From the NCBI RefSeq assembly GCF_002088935.1, contig NZ_NCSS01000004.1, positions 558,001-622,000 on the forward strand: a stretch of DNA of 64,000 nt, written 5' to 3'. This DNA is from Henriciella litoralis. Its GTDB lineage: Bacteria > Pseudomonadota > Alphaproteobacteria > Caulobacterales > Hyphomonadaceae. The notes under the pieces are model-generated. The model ran no database searches. It was not told where the DNA came from and saw only the letters and a program-made list of their open reading frames with translations. Shown piece by piece: positions 25,299 through 34,075 of the stretch. Every line of letters begins with the position of its first letter. Position 1 is the stretch's first letter. Position numbers and translations under genes: made by a program.

Positions 25299-25745
25299 CT
25301 AGACCGGTCTCCTCGCAAGCATCCGTGACAGGCGAATGCCGTCGCGCATGTTCAGTCCCATAAGCGTGATGTTGGTTGCGCCAGCAGCGAGCTCCATGGC
25401 CTGAACCACCGCAAAGGAAAGATCGAACTCGCCCTGTCCCGCTTTCCACCAGAGGAAGACAGCGCTGGGGACGAGGATCAGCAGACCGTTCAGCGCAATG
25501 AACGGCATCCGCTTTTTCTTGGCGCTCACAAGCCGCCCGACCCGCTTGCCAGCCAGGGCAAAGCCGCTGCCGGCCGTGATCATGAGCGCCGGAATGAGCA
25601 ATACCATTGCGTAAAGAATGCTCCGCTTGGCCAGAAAGATCGCCTCTTCGCGGCCGCTAAGCTCGGTCAGAATTGTCGCCAGCCAGAAACTGCTGATCAG
25701 TAAGAGCGCCAGCGTGCCCGCCAGACGATGCACGATCTGTTTCAT
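25299..25745 (-). CDS. four-span membrane protein, unknown family
   Basis: 148 residues with four predicted membrane helices (about residues 5-25, 42-65, 82-100 and 108-130). I do not recognise a named domain. Its start overlaps the stop of the upstream MarR gene by 4 nt, so the two are translationally coupled, and this is the likely target of that regulator. Confidence 0.75.
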   Translation of the reverse strand: MKQIVHRLAGTLALLLISSFWLATILTELSGREEAIFLAKRSILYAMVLLIPALMITAGSGFALAGKRVGRLVSAKKKRMPFIALNGLLILVPSAVFLWWKAGQGEFDLSFAVVQAMELAAGATNITLMGLNMRDGIRLSRMLARRPV

Positions 25746-26236
25746 TGTGCCCCTCCTTTCCCCTTTGAGGGCAAGGCAGGGCGTCTCGTCGCGCCGCAGA
25801 GCGCCGAAAGCGCCTTTAACGTCTCGAGCGCGGCCCGCGCCTGCTCACCGTCGATCTTGGCCGCAAGCTCGCTGGCCCAGTCGTCCTGTCGCTTGATGGC
25901 GTCACCATAGGCGGCCTCTCCTTCAGGCGTCAGTGTGATCAGGGGCGCGCGCTTGTGGTCGGGGTTCTCCCTCGGCTCGACTAGGCCCTGCGCCGTCAGA
26001 TCGTGGACGACACGTTGAACCGCCTGTCTCGAAAGCCCCATGCGTCTGGCAATCTGCGCCACGGTCTGCGGTGCGCCCTCCAACATGACGGCGCCGAGCA
26101 CCTGCCAGCGGGCGCTCGTCAGGCCGAGGTCCTTGACCAGTTGGTCCCCCGCCTCGAGCAGAGCTCCATTCAGGCGGAAAACCTCCAGCATGAGGTCCGT
26201 GATCACCGGCCCATGAGTTTGATCCATCTTCATCAT
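25742..26236 (-). CDS. MarR-family transcriptional regulator
   Basis: 164 residues from the ATG at 26236 (MMKMDQTHGPVITDLM), with GGAG 5 nt upstream. The winged helix shows APQTVAQIARRMGLSRQAVQ and the wing EPRENPDHKRAPLITLTPEG. An inverted repeat matching a MarR site lies 30 nt upstream. It is cotranscribed with the membrane-protein gene that overlaps it by 4 nt. Inducer unknown. Confidence 0.9.
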   Translation of the reverse strand: MMKMDQTHGPVITDLMLEVFRLNGALLEAGDQLVKDLGLTSARWQVLGAVMLEGAPQTVAQIARRMGLSRQAVQRVVHDLTAQGLVEPRENPDHKRAPLITLTPEGEAAYGDAIKRQDDWASELAAKIDGEQARAALETLKALSALCGATRRPALPSKGKGGAQ

Positions 26237-26265
26237 CCACGCTCCATTTGACTGCTTGTTGTCAC

Positions 26266-26285
26266 TTTGACAGCATGTTGTCAAA
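26266..26285. promoter_or_regulatory. probable MarR operator
   Basis: TTTGACA, 6-nt spacer, TGTCAAA is a perfect inverted repeat 30 nt upstream of the marR-like start; partial copies of the half-site (ATTTGAC, TTGTCA) lie at 26246-26264. On the minus strand it contains a -35-like TTGACA, so binding would block the promoter. Autoregulation is inferred. Confidence 0.65.
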
Positions 26286-26408
26286 TGGATATTTCAACCG
26301 GGACCAGCGGCGCCCATCCCCTGAAAACGCACCCGGGCTCGCCTCCGGTGATGGGGCCCGGTCTTTCCCTGGGCGAAAACCGGAAAGTCGAATATCGACG
26401 GCCGCCGT

Positions 26409-26496
26409 GAACAAGACCCGGATGTCGTGATTGTCGACTTCATGCGCTGGCAGTGGATTACAGCAGCGCACCGGCGCCCTCGGCACCAGGCACTAG
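26409..26496 (+). pseudogene. short SulP/STAS remnant
   Basis: The first part reads EQDPDVVIVDFMR, matching ETDPDVVIVDFMR of the intact SulP STAS domain. The following 44 nt align with the final 45 nt of sulP, ending in the same CACTAG, but with the middle of the STAS domain deleted and a 1-nt frameshift. It is therefore a second decayed copy of the sulP 3' end. The minus-strand membrane gene shares its last bases. Confidence 0.65.
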
Positions 26497-27521
26497 TCTG
26501 GCGTCACCGGAGACGCCAGAATATCAGACCTGTTCGGTTTCTTTCTCCACCGGAGGACAGTTTCGAACAGGACCTGCGACGTCGCCAGTCCGATCAGAAT
26601 CAAAGCTCCGCCATTGCTGAAAATCATGTTGCTGACAAACCAGTAGGCGGTTTTTTGGACCGAAAAGTCGAGAACAATCTCGGCATAGCGCTGAACGGCA
26701 TCCGGCGGCGCAGATTTCAGATTGGCGCCATACGCTTCCAGCGCATGCATATAGGCATTCACTGTGGGATAGTATGAAACGCTGTATAGCCAGACACACA
26801 CGGCACCGAGCGTAATGAGCGCCACCATGAGAGACCACAGCGTTTGGTGGGTTTGGCCAATAGCAGACATCCAGCGCAAGGGCGTCATCAGGACAAACAG
26901 GTTGATGACAAATATGCCGACGGCGAAGACCAGGGTCGGATCGAGTATGTCGTAATTGCTGCGCAACAGCATCTGCATATCGAGCGCAGACCACTCCAGC
27001 GTCGTGACAAATGTCTCGATGTTTGCCGGCATGCGGTTCTCGAGTTTCGCGCGGGGCGCTTCAGCAAGCTGTTCGAATGCCAGCAGCTGGACCGATGCGT
27101 GATCATAGAGAATGAGTAAGGCCGCCAGCACTCCGGTCAGAAATATCGACGCATATATGCGATAACACAAAAGCGCAGAGGCGAGCCGCACGCTTTTGCT
27201 GCCCTCCGTCGTTTTGCCCCCAATTCCCCAGCCGGACAGACTCTGGAAGACAAGGAGGCCGAAGAAGAAGGCCGTCAATAGCAGCCCGTAAGTGGCGACG
27301 ATCTGTGTGATGGAGCTGTGATGACTGACTGCCCCAAGGATAAGGAGAAGAAGGCTACACAGAATGAAGACGGTCAACTCTCCCAATGCGCCACTTATGG
27401 CCAACCTCTGGCCCCTGATCCTGAGCAAGACCGCGTGCGGACCCCAGTCGCGACCGGCAATCGCGTAGGACGCGATGAGCGCGACGATCGCCGCGGCGAA
27501 CCCGGCCCAGAATATGATCAT
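26493..27521 (-). CDS. multi-span membrane protein, unknown family
   Basis: 342 residues from the ATG at 27521 (MIIFWAGFAAAIVALIASYA), preceded by GGGAGAGG. About six or seven membrane helices are predicted, with a large extracytoplasmic segment around residues 150-200 (FEQLAEAPRAKLENRMPANI). No named domain recognised. Its stop codon overlaps the SulP remnant. It is divergent from the small gene at 27659. Confidence 0.72.
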   Translation of the reverse strand: MIIFWAGFAAAIVALIASYAIAGRDWGPHAVLLRIRGQRLAISGALGELTVFILCSLLLLILGAVSHHSSITQIVATYGLLLTAFFFGLLVFQSLSGWGIGGKTTEGSKSVRLASALLCYRIYASIFLTGVLAALLILYDHASVQLLAFEQLAEAPRAKLENRMPANIETFVTTLEWSALDMQMLLRSNYDILDPTLVFAVGIFVINLFVLMTPLRWMSAIGQTHQTLWSLMVALITLGAVCVWLYSVSYYPTVNAYMHALEAYGANLKSAPPDAVQRYAEIVLDFSVQKTAYWFVSNMIFSNGGALILIGLATSQVLFETVLRWRKKPNRSDILASPVTPD

Positions 27522-27658
27522 GCGTGCCTCTCCCGTTTCCCCGTATTGCCAACACGATAGCGTGCTCGACGGGAAGTGAAAGCGTTGGCTATATCGGCAC
27601 GCGCAAAGTGCGCTACGGTGCGCGAAGGGAATCAATGCTGTCAGAAAGGTCCGCCCAA

Positions 27659-27955
27659 ATGTCCAAAGCCCCCGTCGGCTCGAAAGCCAATCCATCTGAA
27701 TTCGATGTCCTGTCGAAACTTGCAGAAGACGAACCCTATTTCGTTATCCGCGCCCATGACCCGCTTTCCTCGGCGCTGGTTGAGCTGCATGCCTATATTG
27801 GCGCCGGCCAGTCGGGCGCCGCGCACAACAAGCTCGCGGAGATCATGGCCATGACATCGGCGCGCGCGCCTCGGCCCGCCTCCAGCCCAAAATACCGTGA
27901 GACCTTTGCTATCTCGCTCGCCATGGAGCAGTGGCGCGACACGCATCAGGACTAG
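27659..27955 (+). CDS. hypothetical protein
   Basis: 98 residues from the ATG at 27659 (MSKAPVGSKANPSEFDVLSK); an ATG at 27635 is also in frame. The body is helical (DPLSSALVELHAYIGAGQSG, AHNKLAEIMAMTSAR). No family recognised. The stop is 4 nt before the acetyltransferase gene, so they are probably one operon. Confidence 0.65.
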   Translation: MSKAPVGSKANPSEFDVLSKLAEDEPYFVIRAHDPLSSALVELHAYIGAGQSGAAHNKLAEIMAMTSARAPRPASSPKYRETFAISLAMEQWRDTHQD

Positions 27956-27959
27956 CCAT

Positions 27960-28550
27960 ATGCAATTGTCGGTCGGCCTGCTGGAGGACAAATTCGTCCG
28001 CCTCGTCCCGTTCGATCTAGAGCGTCACGCTCCGCTTCTGCGCGATATGGCAGAACGCTCGGGCGAGCGGCTTGCGACCTGGCCCTTCTACAACCCGCCG
28101 GGTGACTGGATCACGCCGTGGACAAGGACCATCCGCCAGCGCACCGAGGCGGGCACGCTGATCCCTTTCGCAGTGCTGACGCCGGATGGGCAGTTCGCCG
28201 GCATGACGTCCTATCTCAATCCCAACCCGGAGTGGCGCAATGTCGAAGTCGGCATGACCATTTATGCGCCGGAGTTTCAGGGCCGGGCCATCAATCCAGC
28301 CTGCAAGCGGCTGCTGCTGACCCATGCCTTCAACGCCGGGGCGATCCGGGTCTATTTTCATGTGGACGAGCGCAATGTCCGCTCGCGCCGTGCCGTGCTG
28401 AAACTCGGGGCACAGCAGGAAGGGCTTCTTCGCCACAACCGCATTCTGCCGGATGGTTTTCTACGCAGCACTGTGGTGTTCTCGATCCTCGAAGCCGAAT
28501 GGCCTGCCGTGCGTGAAACGCTGGACACCCGGCTCGCAGCTTTTGAGTGA
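27960..28550 (+). CDS. RimJ/RimL-type GNAT acetyltransferase
   Basis: 196 residues from the ATG at 27960 (MQLSVGLLEDKFVRLVPF). It follows the RimJ/L plan: FVRLVPFDLERHAPLLRDMA, GMTSYLNPNPEWRNVEVGM, YAPEFQGRAINPACKRLLL and HVDERNVRSRRAVLKLGAQ. Likely acetylates a protein N terminus or small molecule; target unknown. Operon with the small genes on either side. Confidence 0.9.
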   Translation: MQLSVGLLEDKFVRLVPFDLERHAPLLRDMAERSGERLATWPFYNPPGDWITPWTRTIRQRTEAGTLIPFAVLTPDGQFAGMTSYLNPNPEWRNVEVGMTIYAPEFQGRAINPACKRLLLTHAFNAGAIRVYFHVDERNVRSRRAVLKLGAQQEGLLRHNRILPDGFLRSTVVFSILEAEWPAVRETLDTRLAAFE

Positions 28551-28557
28551 GGACCGA

Positions 28558-28734
28558 ATGACGACCCCGATCAACCTCAACAAGGCCCGCAAAGCCAAGG
28601 CAAAAGCCGAAAAAAGCCGCACCGCCGCCGAAAATCGCGAAAAATTCGGGCGCACCAAGTCCCAGAAAAATGCCGAGAAATTGGCCGCGACAAAGCTCCA
28701 GACCACGATCGACCAGGCCAAGCGGGAACGCTGA
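28558..28734 (+). CDS. DUF4169 small basic protein
   Basis: 58 residues, very Lys/Ala/Arg-rich and fully helical: MTTPINLNKARKAKAKAEKS and NREKFGRTKSQKNAEKL match the DUF4169 pattern common in alphaproteobacteria. It starts 7 nt after the acetyltransferase stop with GAGGA in the gap. Function unknown; nucleic-acid binding is possible given its charge. Confidence 0.85.
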   Translation: MTTPINLNKARKAKAKAEKSRTAAENREKFGRTKSQKNAEKLAATKLQTTIDQAKRER

Positions 28735-28819
28735 GCATATATCTTGCGTTCATCTTCTGTTAATGTGTCGCAGGGCGCCCGAAAGCGCCCCCGCGTCCTT
28801 TCAGAAAGGGAAACGCTTC

Positions 28820-28906
28820 ATGGCAAAGGTTCTATACAAGACGACAATCATCGCGGCCTTTTTCGCCGGTGCAACGGCACTCGGCTTCCTCATGGCCACC
28901 ATGTAG
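28820..28906 (+). CDS. very short single-span membrane peptide (possible)
   Basis: 28 codons, MAKVLYKTTIIAAFFAGATA to FLMATM, with a good ribosome site (GAAAGGGAAA) 9 nt upstream and an 85-nt A+T-richer leader. One hydrophobic helix after a short basic start. It could be a real membrane microprotein; conservation would decide. Confidence 0.4.
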   Translation: MAKVLYKTTIIAAFFAGATALGFLMATM

Positions 28907-28920
28907 TCACTGAGGCCGGA

Positions 28921-29934
28921 TCAGCTGCGCGCCGGTTGTCCCAGCAGCCGGTCCAGAACTTCCAGCCCACGCCGATAGGCGGACAACCGCGACAATGATC
29001 GCGCAATGTCCGGATTCACCGCACCATTCAACGCGACCGACTGGTCTGCCGCTTCAGCATAAAGCGAATGGGCCCCCAGAAAGTCCCTGGATGACTCAAG
29101 GCACGCGCCCAGATTGTGGGTGACCGCCGGGGCCTGAGGATAGGCCACCCTCAAATCCCGCCACATCGCGCACGAGACACCCGGATCGTTTTTCGCGGCT
29201 TTCAAGGCCTGCTTAAACCGCGGATCGGCCGCCACCACCGGATCAGATGCCTCATCGAGGAAGGTCGCTTTCATCGTTGCGTTGCGCGGCGCGATATCGT
29301 TGCGCACCTGTTGCAGCGTGCTGGCCAATGCATCCTGGACCAGGCCGTGCGGCGGCTGAACACCGGCCCGCATGCCATAATCCCAACCTGCCCCAGACCG
29401 TCTGCCCCGCCGCGAAAGATAATAGTTTTCCTCGCAGCTCTCTGATGTTGCTTCTCCGAAATAGGTGTTCTGGAAAAGAAGCCGCCCAGAGCCATACTCT
29501 ATGAGGCGCGGCGTCGCTGACACTTTCACGGTTTCGCGCAGGCAGATCTGTTCCACATCCACGCGGCGCTCACAGTCGAAGGGGCCATCCCATTCAACGC
29601 ACTCGCTTGTGGTTTCACCATACTCCTCGGCGAAATAATCCTCGATATCGATTGTGCCCTCATAGATCCCGGCCCGCTCATTCTGTGGCACATAGCCATC
29701 ACTATAGCGAGCGATGCGGAACCAGGGGCGTCCGTCGAAAAGCGCGCTGGAGATCATCTGTTCGAAGCGGCTCGCATACCAGTTGCCTGCCGGCCCATCG
29801 AAACGCCCAACATCGACAGAACGTGTTTCTACGGCGGCGGTATTCTCAGGAACGAGGCGCCCGGAATAGCTGATCCCCGGCGTTGAGCAGGCCGCCAGAG
29901 CCGCCGCAAAAAGCAAAACCATTGTCGTTTTCAT
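28921..29934 (-). CDS. lipoprotein of unknown function
   Basis: 337 residues. The N terminus MKTTMVLLFAAALAACSTPG has a lipobox (LAAC), so it is a lipoprotein, probably outer membrane. The centre has paired cysteines (ECVEWDGPFDCERR, VEQICLRETV). The C-terminal third (VAYPQAPAVTHNLGACLESS, AHSLYAEAADQSV) resembles TPR-like helices. No named family recognised. Confidence 0.78.
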   Translation of the reverse strand: MKTTMVLLFAAALAACSTPGISYSGRLVPENTAAVETRSVDVGRFDGPAGNWYASRFEQMISSALFDGRPWFRIARYSDGYVPQNERAGIYEGTIDIEDYFAEEYGETTSECVEWDGPFDCERRVDVEQICLRETVKVSATPRLIEYGSGRLLFQNTYFGEATSESCEENYYLSRRGRRSGAGWDYGMRAGVQPPHGLVQDALASTLQQVRNDIAPRNATMKATFLDEASDPVVAADPRFKQALKAAKNDPGVSCAMWRDLRVAYPQAPAVTHNLGACLESSRDFLGAHSLYAEAADQSVALNGAVNPDIARSLSRLSAYRRGLEVLDRLLGQPARS

Positions 29935-30085
29935 TGTTCCCTCCCATCCACGGGCCTATTCATGTCATCAGGGTTAGAATTTCTCAAGTGAACGGCCACT
30001 GAATAATTTGGGCGGTGGTTTTTAGTTGAACCGGCTTCGCGGATATCCCAGATGCTTGCCTAGTGAAATATAACGGAGTTGCCCA

Positions 30086-31198
30086 ATGTCCTCAGCTGCC
30101 CCCCTGTTCGAGCCGTTCAAAGTCAAATCGCTTGAACTGGAAAACCGCATCGTCATGGCCCCCATGACACGGGGCTTCAGCCCCAATGGTGTGCCCACCG
30201 ATGATGTGCGCGACTATTATGCCCGCCGCGCCGAAGCTGATGTCGGCCTGATCGTCTCCGAAGGCACGCTGGTCCCTCGTAAGGGCGCGTCCGACAATCC
30301 GAACTACCCCCTCTTCCATACAGAGCCTGCGCTCGCCGGCTGGAAGAAGGTCATCGATGCCGTTCACGACAAGGGCGGCAAGATGGCGCCGCAGATCTGG
30401 CACCAGGGCCTCCTGCGCAAGGCTGGCACTGGCCACTACCCGGACGCCCCGTCCGACAGCCCGTCCGGCGTCACCCATAAGGGCAAGCAGATTTTCGAAG
30501 AGCCTTCAGAATCCGAAGTCGCCGACATGGTCGCCGCCTACGCAACCGCCGCGGCTAGCGCCAAGGAGCTCGGCTTCGACAGCGTGGAAATCCACGGCGC
30601 ACACGGCTATCTCATCGACGAGTTCTTCTGGGAGGTCATGAACCGCCGCGCAGACAAGTATGGCGGCTCGCTGGCTGACCGCGCCACATTCGGCGGCGAG
30701 GTCATCTCCGAAGTGCGCAAGGCGGTCGGCCCCGACATGCCGATCATCCTGCGCTTCTCGCAATGGAAACAGCAGGACTACGACGCCAAGCTTGCCCAGA
30801 CCCCGCAGGAGTTTGAAGCCTTCCTGAAAGTCTTCGTCGATGCAGGCGTTGATATCCTGCACGCCTCGCAACGCCGCTTCTGGGAAGCCGAATTCCCGGA
30901 CGTTGACGGCGAGAACGGCCTCAACACCGCCGGCTGGGCGAAGAAGCTCACCGGTCTTCCAACCATCACAGTTGGCTCGGTCGGTCTCTCGGGTGAGTTC
31001 ATCGGCGGCATGCGCGGCGAAGACTCCAAGACCCGTCCGCTGACAGACCTCATCGAACGTCTCGACAAGGGCGAGTTTGACCTCGTCGCCGTCGGCCGCG
31101 CCTTGCTTCAGGACCCGCTCTGGGCCCAGAAGGTCAAGGAAGGCCGCATGGACGAGCTTGAAGGCTATGACGCCGAAGCGATGAAAACGCTTTACTAG
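30086..31198 (+). CDS. old-yellow-enzyme family NADH:flavin oxidoreductase
   Basis: 370-residue FMN-dependent ene-reductase. The N-terminal LFEPFKVKSLELENRIVMAP with MTRGFSPNGVPTDD is standard. The substrate-binding pair is HGAHGYLIDEFF, with the flavin strand ILRFSQWKQQDY and a C-terminal DLVAVGRALLQDPLW. The protein lacks the C-terminal Fe-S/flavodoxin parts of dienoyl-CoA reductases. Reduces activated C=C bonds; natural substrate unknown. Confidence 0.93.
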   Translation: MSSAAPLFEPFKVKSLELENRIVMAPMTRGFSPNGVPTDDVRDYYARRAEADVGLIVSEGTLVPRKGASDNPNYPLFHTEPALAGWKKVIDAVHDKGGKMAPQIWHQGLLRKAGTGHYPDAPSDSPSGVTHKGKQIFEEPSESEVADMVAAYATAAASAKELGFDSVEIHGAHGYLIDEFFWEVMNRRADKYGGSLADRATFGGEVISEVRKAVGPDMPIILRFSQWKQQDYDAKLAQTPQEFEAFLKVFVDAGVDILHASQRRFWEAEFPDVDGENGLNTAGWAKKLTGLPTITVGSVGLSGEFIGGMRGEDSKTRPLTDLIERLDKGEFDLVAVGRALLQDPLWAQKVKEGRMDELEGYDAEAMKTLY

Positions 31199-31276
31199 GG
31201 GGCACCCGCCCATTCGATTGACGCGCGGTGGCTTTCGTGGACTACTCAGCCTTCCAGTTCATTGGGGGACCGAAAT

Positions 31277-31831
31277 ATGAAGTACACGATCGCCATCGCC
31301 GCAATTGCCCTGCTCGTCGCTTGCGGCGAGACAAACACGACCGGCGTGCAACCCGCCGAAGCGCAGGCTCCACCCGTAGATGCGCAGATGGAAGTCACCG
31401 ATAATGCGGAGGCCCCGGAAGAGGCCGAGACATCCACCGACAGCACCGCCATCGTGAAAACCGTCTATGACGGCTTCGCTGCCGGTGACATCGCACTCGC
31501 CACATCTGAATTCGCCGACGATGTCGTCTGGAACGAGGCCGAGAACAGCCCCTATTCTGACCAGAACCCTTATGAAGGCACGAACGAGATCGTCACCGGC
31601 CTCTTTGCGCGCCTCGGCGCTGAGTGGGACTATTTCAAAGCCACGCCTGACGAGTTTCTGCCAAGCGGCGACAAGGTCATCACGATCGGTCGCTACACCG
31701 CAAAGAACAAGGCCACCGGCAAGGAAATGGACATTCCCTTCGTCCACGTCTGGACGCTTGAAGACGGCAAGATCAAAAGCTTCCAGCAATACACCGACAC
31801 GCTGGCGCACGCCGAAGTGATGGAAGACTAG
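31277..31831 (+). CDS. SnoaL/NTF2-like lipoprotein
   Basis: 184 residues from the ATG at 31277 (MKYTIAIAAIALLVACGET), with lipobox LVAC. After an acidic linker (EAPEEAETSTDSTA) an NTF2-like cone fold follows: VKTVYDGFAAGDIALATSEF, NPYEGTNEIVTGLFARLGAE and VHVWTLEDGKIKSFQQYTDT. The fold usually binds a small hydrophobic ligand. Function unknown. Confidence 0.85.
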   Translation: MKYTIAIAAIALLVACGETNTTGVQPAEAQAPPVDAQMEVTDNAEAPEEAETSTDSTAIVKTVYDGFAAGDIALATSEFADDVVWNEAENSPYSDQNPYEGTNEIVTGLFARLGAEWDYFKATPDEFLPSGDKVITIGRYTAKNKATGKEMDIPFVHVWTLEDGKIKSFQQYTDTLAHAEVMED

Positions 31832-31924
31832 CGGGGCGGAACGCGCTGCACCCGCAAAATTTGATCGTGACTACCCTTGCGGCACGGCGTCTAATCTCTC
31901 CCAAAAGATATCGGGAGAAACGCC

Positions 31925-32737
31925 ATGCCATATGAACAGATCACGGTTGAAACACGCGGCGCTGTTTGCCTCATCACGCTGAACAGGCCCGAAAAGCTTA
32001 ATGCCTGGACGCCTGATATGAGCCGCGAGCTCGGTCAGGCGATCACGGCTGCCAATGAGGACGACGCCATTGGCACAATCGTGATGACGGGCGCCGGCCG
32101 CGGCTTCTGCGCCGGGGCCGACATGTCCTACTTCCAGTCCAACATCGATGCGTCCGAGACAAAGGCCCACAAGCGTGATGGCGGCATTGACTGGATCAGC
32201 CTCATCCGCTCATCCAAGCCCTGCATCGCCGCCGTCAACGGCCCGGCCTTCGGCATTGGCGTGACGCAAATCCTGCCCTTCGACATGATTGTCGCGTCGA
32301 CGGCGGCGAAGTTCGGCCTCGTCTTCGTAAAGGTTGGCATCGTGCCGGAACTCGCAAGCTCGCACTTCCTCGTCCAGCGCGTCGGCTGGGGCACGGCGCA
32401 TGATCTGCTTCTGACCGCCCGTCCCGTCTCTGGGGAGGAAGCTGTCAGCATCCGACTAGCTGATCGCCTGTCAGACCCGGAGACCCTGCTGGATGACGCT
32501 CTGGAGCTGGCCGAGCAGATCGCGGCCAATCCATCACCAATGCTGCGGATGACGAAAGAACTGCTCAGCGCCAATGCCTGCGACACCGATACGGCCCGCA
32601 TTCAGGCGCGCGAGCACGAAAAGCTCGAGACGTGTTTCACCCTCCCAGAGCATACAGAAGCGGTCGCCGCCTTTGCGGAAAAGCGCAAACCCGACTTCAA
32701 CGCCGCGCGCCATAAAGCGCAGGCGCGGATCGACTAG
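31925..32737 (+). CDS. enoyl-CoA hydratase/isomerase family protein
   Basis: 270-residue crotonase-fold enzyme. The oxyanion-hole motifs are GAGRGFCAGADMS and NGPAFGIGVTQILPFDM; Glu in IVPELASSHFLVQRVG sits at one usual catalytic position. Likely beta-oxidation or a side pathway. A GGGAGAAA ribosome site precedes the ATG. No other beta-oxidation gene is adjacent. Confidence 0.9.
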   Translation: MPYEQITVETRGAVCLITLNRPEKLNAWTPDMSRELGQAITAANEDDAIGTIVMTGAGRGFCAGADMSYFQSNIDASETKAHKRDGGIDWISLIRSSKPCIAAVNGPAFGIGVTQILPFDMIVASTAAKFGLVFVKVGIVPELASSHFLVQRVGWGTAHDLLLTARPVSGEEAVSIRLADRLSDPETLLDDALELAEQIAANPSPMLRMTKELLSANACDTDTARIQAREHEKLETCFTLPEHTEAVAAFAEKRKPDFNAARHKAQARID

Positions 32738-32763
32738 TCGGCGTTTGAAAGCTCTGAATTAGC

Positions 32764-32790
32764 CCCGCATGGTGAGCGAAGTCGAACCAC
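32764..32790. repeat. dispersed 27-bp repeat, copy 1
   Basis: The 27 bases starting CCCGCATGGTGAGC are identical to 40240-40266. Both copies lie in gaps downstream of genes and their ends are partly self-complementary (GCATGGT and ACCACGC), so they are small intergenic palindromic elements. Confidence 0.75.
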
Positions 32791-32820
32791 GCAGGGGCGC
32801 GGACATCACCGCATCAACAA

Positions 32821-33372
32821 TCAAGCCCGCTCATACGCGGCTTTCAGCCAGGCCTTCACTTCGTCATCGACCTCTTCGGCCGCCTGCAGCTTGATCTTGT
32901 GCGTGCACATGCTGCCCGGCTTTTCCTCGGCGAGACGCAGCGTGCCAGTCTCGCCCTTGAGATTGAGGCCAAGATCAACGCGGGTCTTGGTCGCCGGCGT
33001 AACCACAGCGAAATTCTTTGACCGTCGGAACGCCACCGCCGTCTTCTTCGGCGCGATCTCGACATCATCGCCAAGTGTCTTCGCAAAGGCTTCGAGGGCG
33101 TCGTAGATCGGCCGGAGGCTTTCCTTCCCCTCATACTGGCCCGACAGCATGTCGCCTTCATCGGCCTCAAACCGGCCCTTCGCTGCCTGGCAGACCATAT
33201 TGGCGTGGCCATGACCGAAGCCGTGCTGCTCCTTCAGCATCTTCACCTGCTCGCCATGTTTTTCCAGTCCGCTGGACTGGACCAGCTTCACCCAATGCGC
33301 CAGCGGCTTGCCGGTCTTGGCCTCCATGCCGGCAATGTGCGCGGCCAGAATCTCTTCCTGCGTCTTCGCCAT
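32821..33372 (-). CDS. DUF4287/DUF5655 protein
   Basis: 183 residues in two parts. The N-terminal DUF4287 (about 1-70) has the IAGMEAKTGKPLAHWVKLV and KEQHGFGHGHANMVCQ motifs. The C-terminal DUF5655 (about 75-183) has LRPIYDALEAFAKTLGDDV, IAPKKTAVAFRRSKNFAVV and CTHKIKL. The two domains are commonly fused in this order. Function unknown; cytosolic. Confidence 0.88.
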   Translation of the reverse strand: MAKTQEEILAAHIAGMEAKTGKPLAHWVKLVQSSGLEKHGEQVKMLKEQHGFGHGHANMVCQAAKGRFEADEGDMLSGQYEGKESLRPIYDALEAFAKTLGDDVEIAPKKTAVAFRRSKNFAVVTPATKTRVDLGLNLKGETGTLRLAEEKPGSMCTHKIKLQAAEEVDDEVKAWLKAAYERA

Positions 33373-33505
33373 ACCTGCCCCCCCTCCTTCTCCTGTGCCC
33401 CAACGTTAAGGCCTCTCATCAAGCCGTCGCGGGCTCGCACCTGTCAAGCTGATCCAAAAGTCGAACCGGCGCGTAGACTCCAGACACGCCTCAGGAGTTG
33501 CCCCG

Positions 33506-34039
33506 ATGAAATTGTCCATGCTGTTCGCCCCCGCCGCCATCACGCTTGCTGTCTCGACGACGGGCTGCGTGTCCGCCTCGCTGGATGATTTCTCACAAGC
33601 TGAGCAGACACTACGTCTCGAAAACTATTTTGAGGGAGAGACCAAAGCCTACGGCATTTTCGAGGATCGCTTTGGCAAGGTCCGGCGACAGTTTGATGTC
33701 GACATTACCGGCACAGTTGATGGCAACACGCTCACCCTGGTGGAAGAGTTCGACTATTATGACGGCGAGCAGGACACCCGCACCTGGACCATCGAAATCC
33801 TCGGCGACGGGCGCTATCGCGGCACCGCCAATGACGTGCCGGACATGGCCGAAGGCCGCGCTGTCGGAAACGCCTTCAACTGGAAATACAAGGTCGACCT
33901 GAAAGTCGGCGACGACACCTGGAATGTCGGTTTCGATGACTGGATGTACCTGCTGCAGGACGATGTGATGATCAACCGCGCCTATGTGACCCGCTATGGC
34001 ATCCGCATTGGCCAAGTCACAATCGCTTTCCAGAAATAG
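33506..34039 (+). CDS. DUF3833 lipoprotein
   Basis: 177 residues. A hydrophobic leader ends at the lipobox STTGC (about residue 21). The mature part fits DUF3833: LRLENYFEGETKAYGIFEDR, RQFDVDITGTVDGNTLTLVE and a terminal YGIRIGQVTIAFQK. Predicted beta-barrel lipocalin-like lipoprotein facing the periplasm. Function unknown. Confidence 0.88.
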   Translation: MKLSMLFAPAAITLAVSTTGCVSASLDDFSQAEQTLRLENYFEGETKAYGIFEDRFGKVRRQFDVDITGTVDGNTLTLVEEFDYYDGEQDTRTWTIEILGDGRYRGTANDVPDMAEGRAVGNAFNWKYKVDLKVGDDTWNVGFDDWMYLLQDDVMINRAYVTRYGIRIGQVTIAFQK

Positions 34040-34075
34040 TCTGCGCGCGCCTGCGCTTTTTACATCGGCCCCTTA

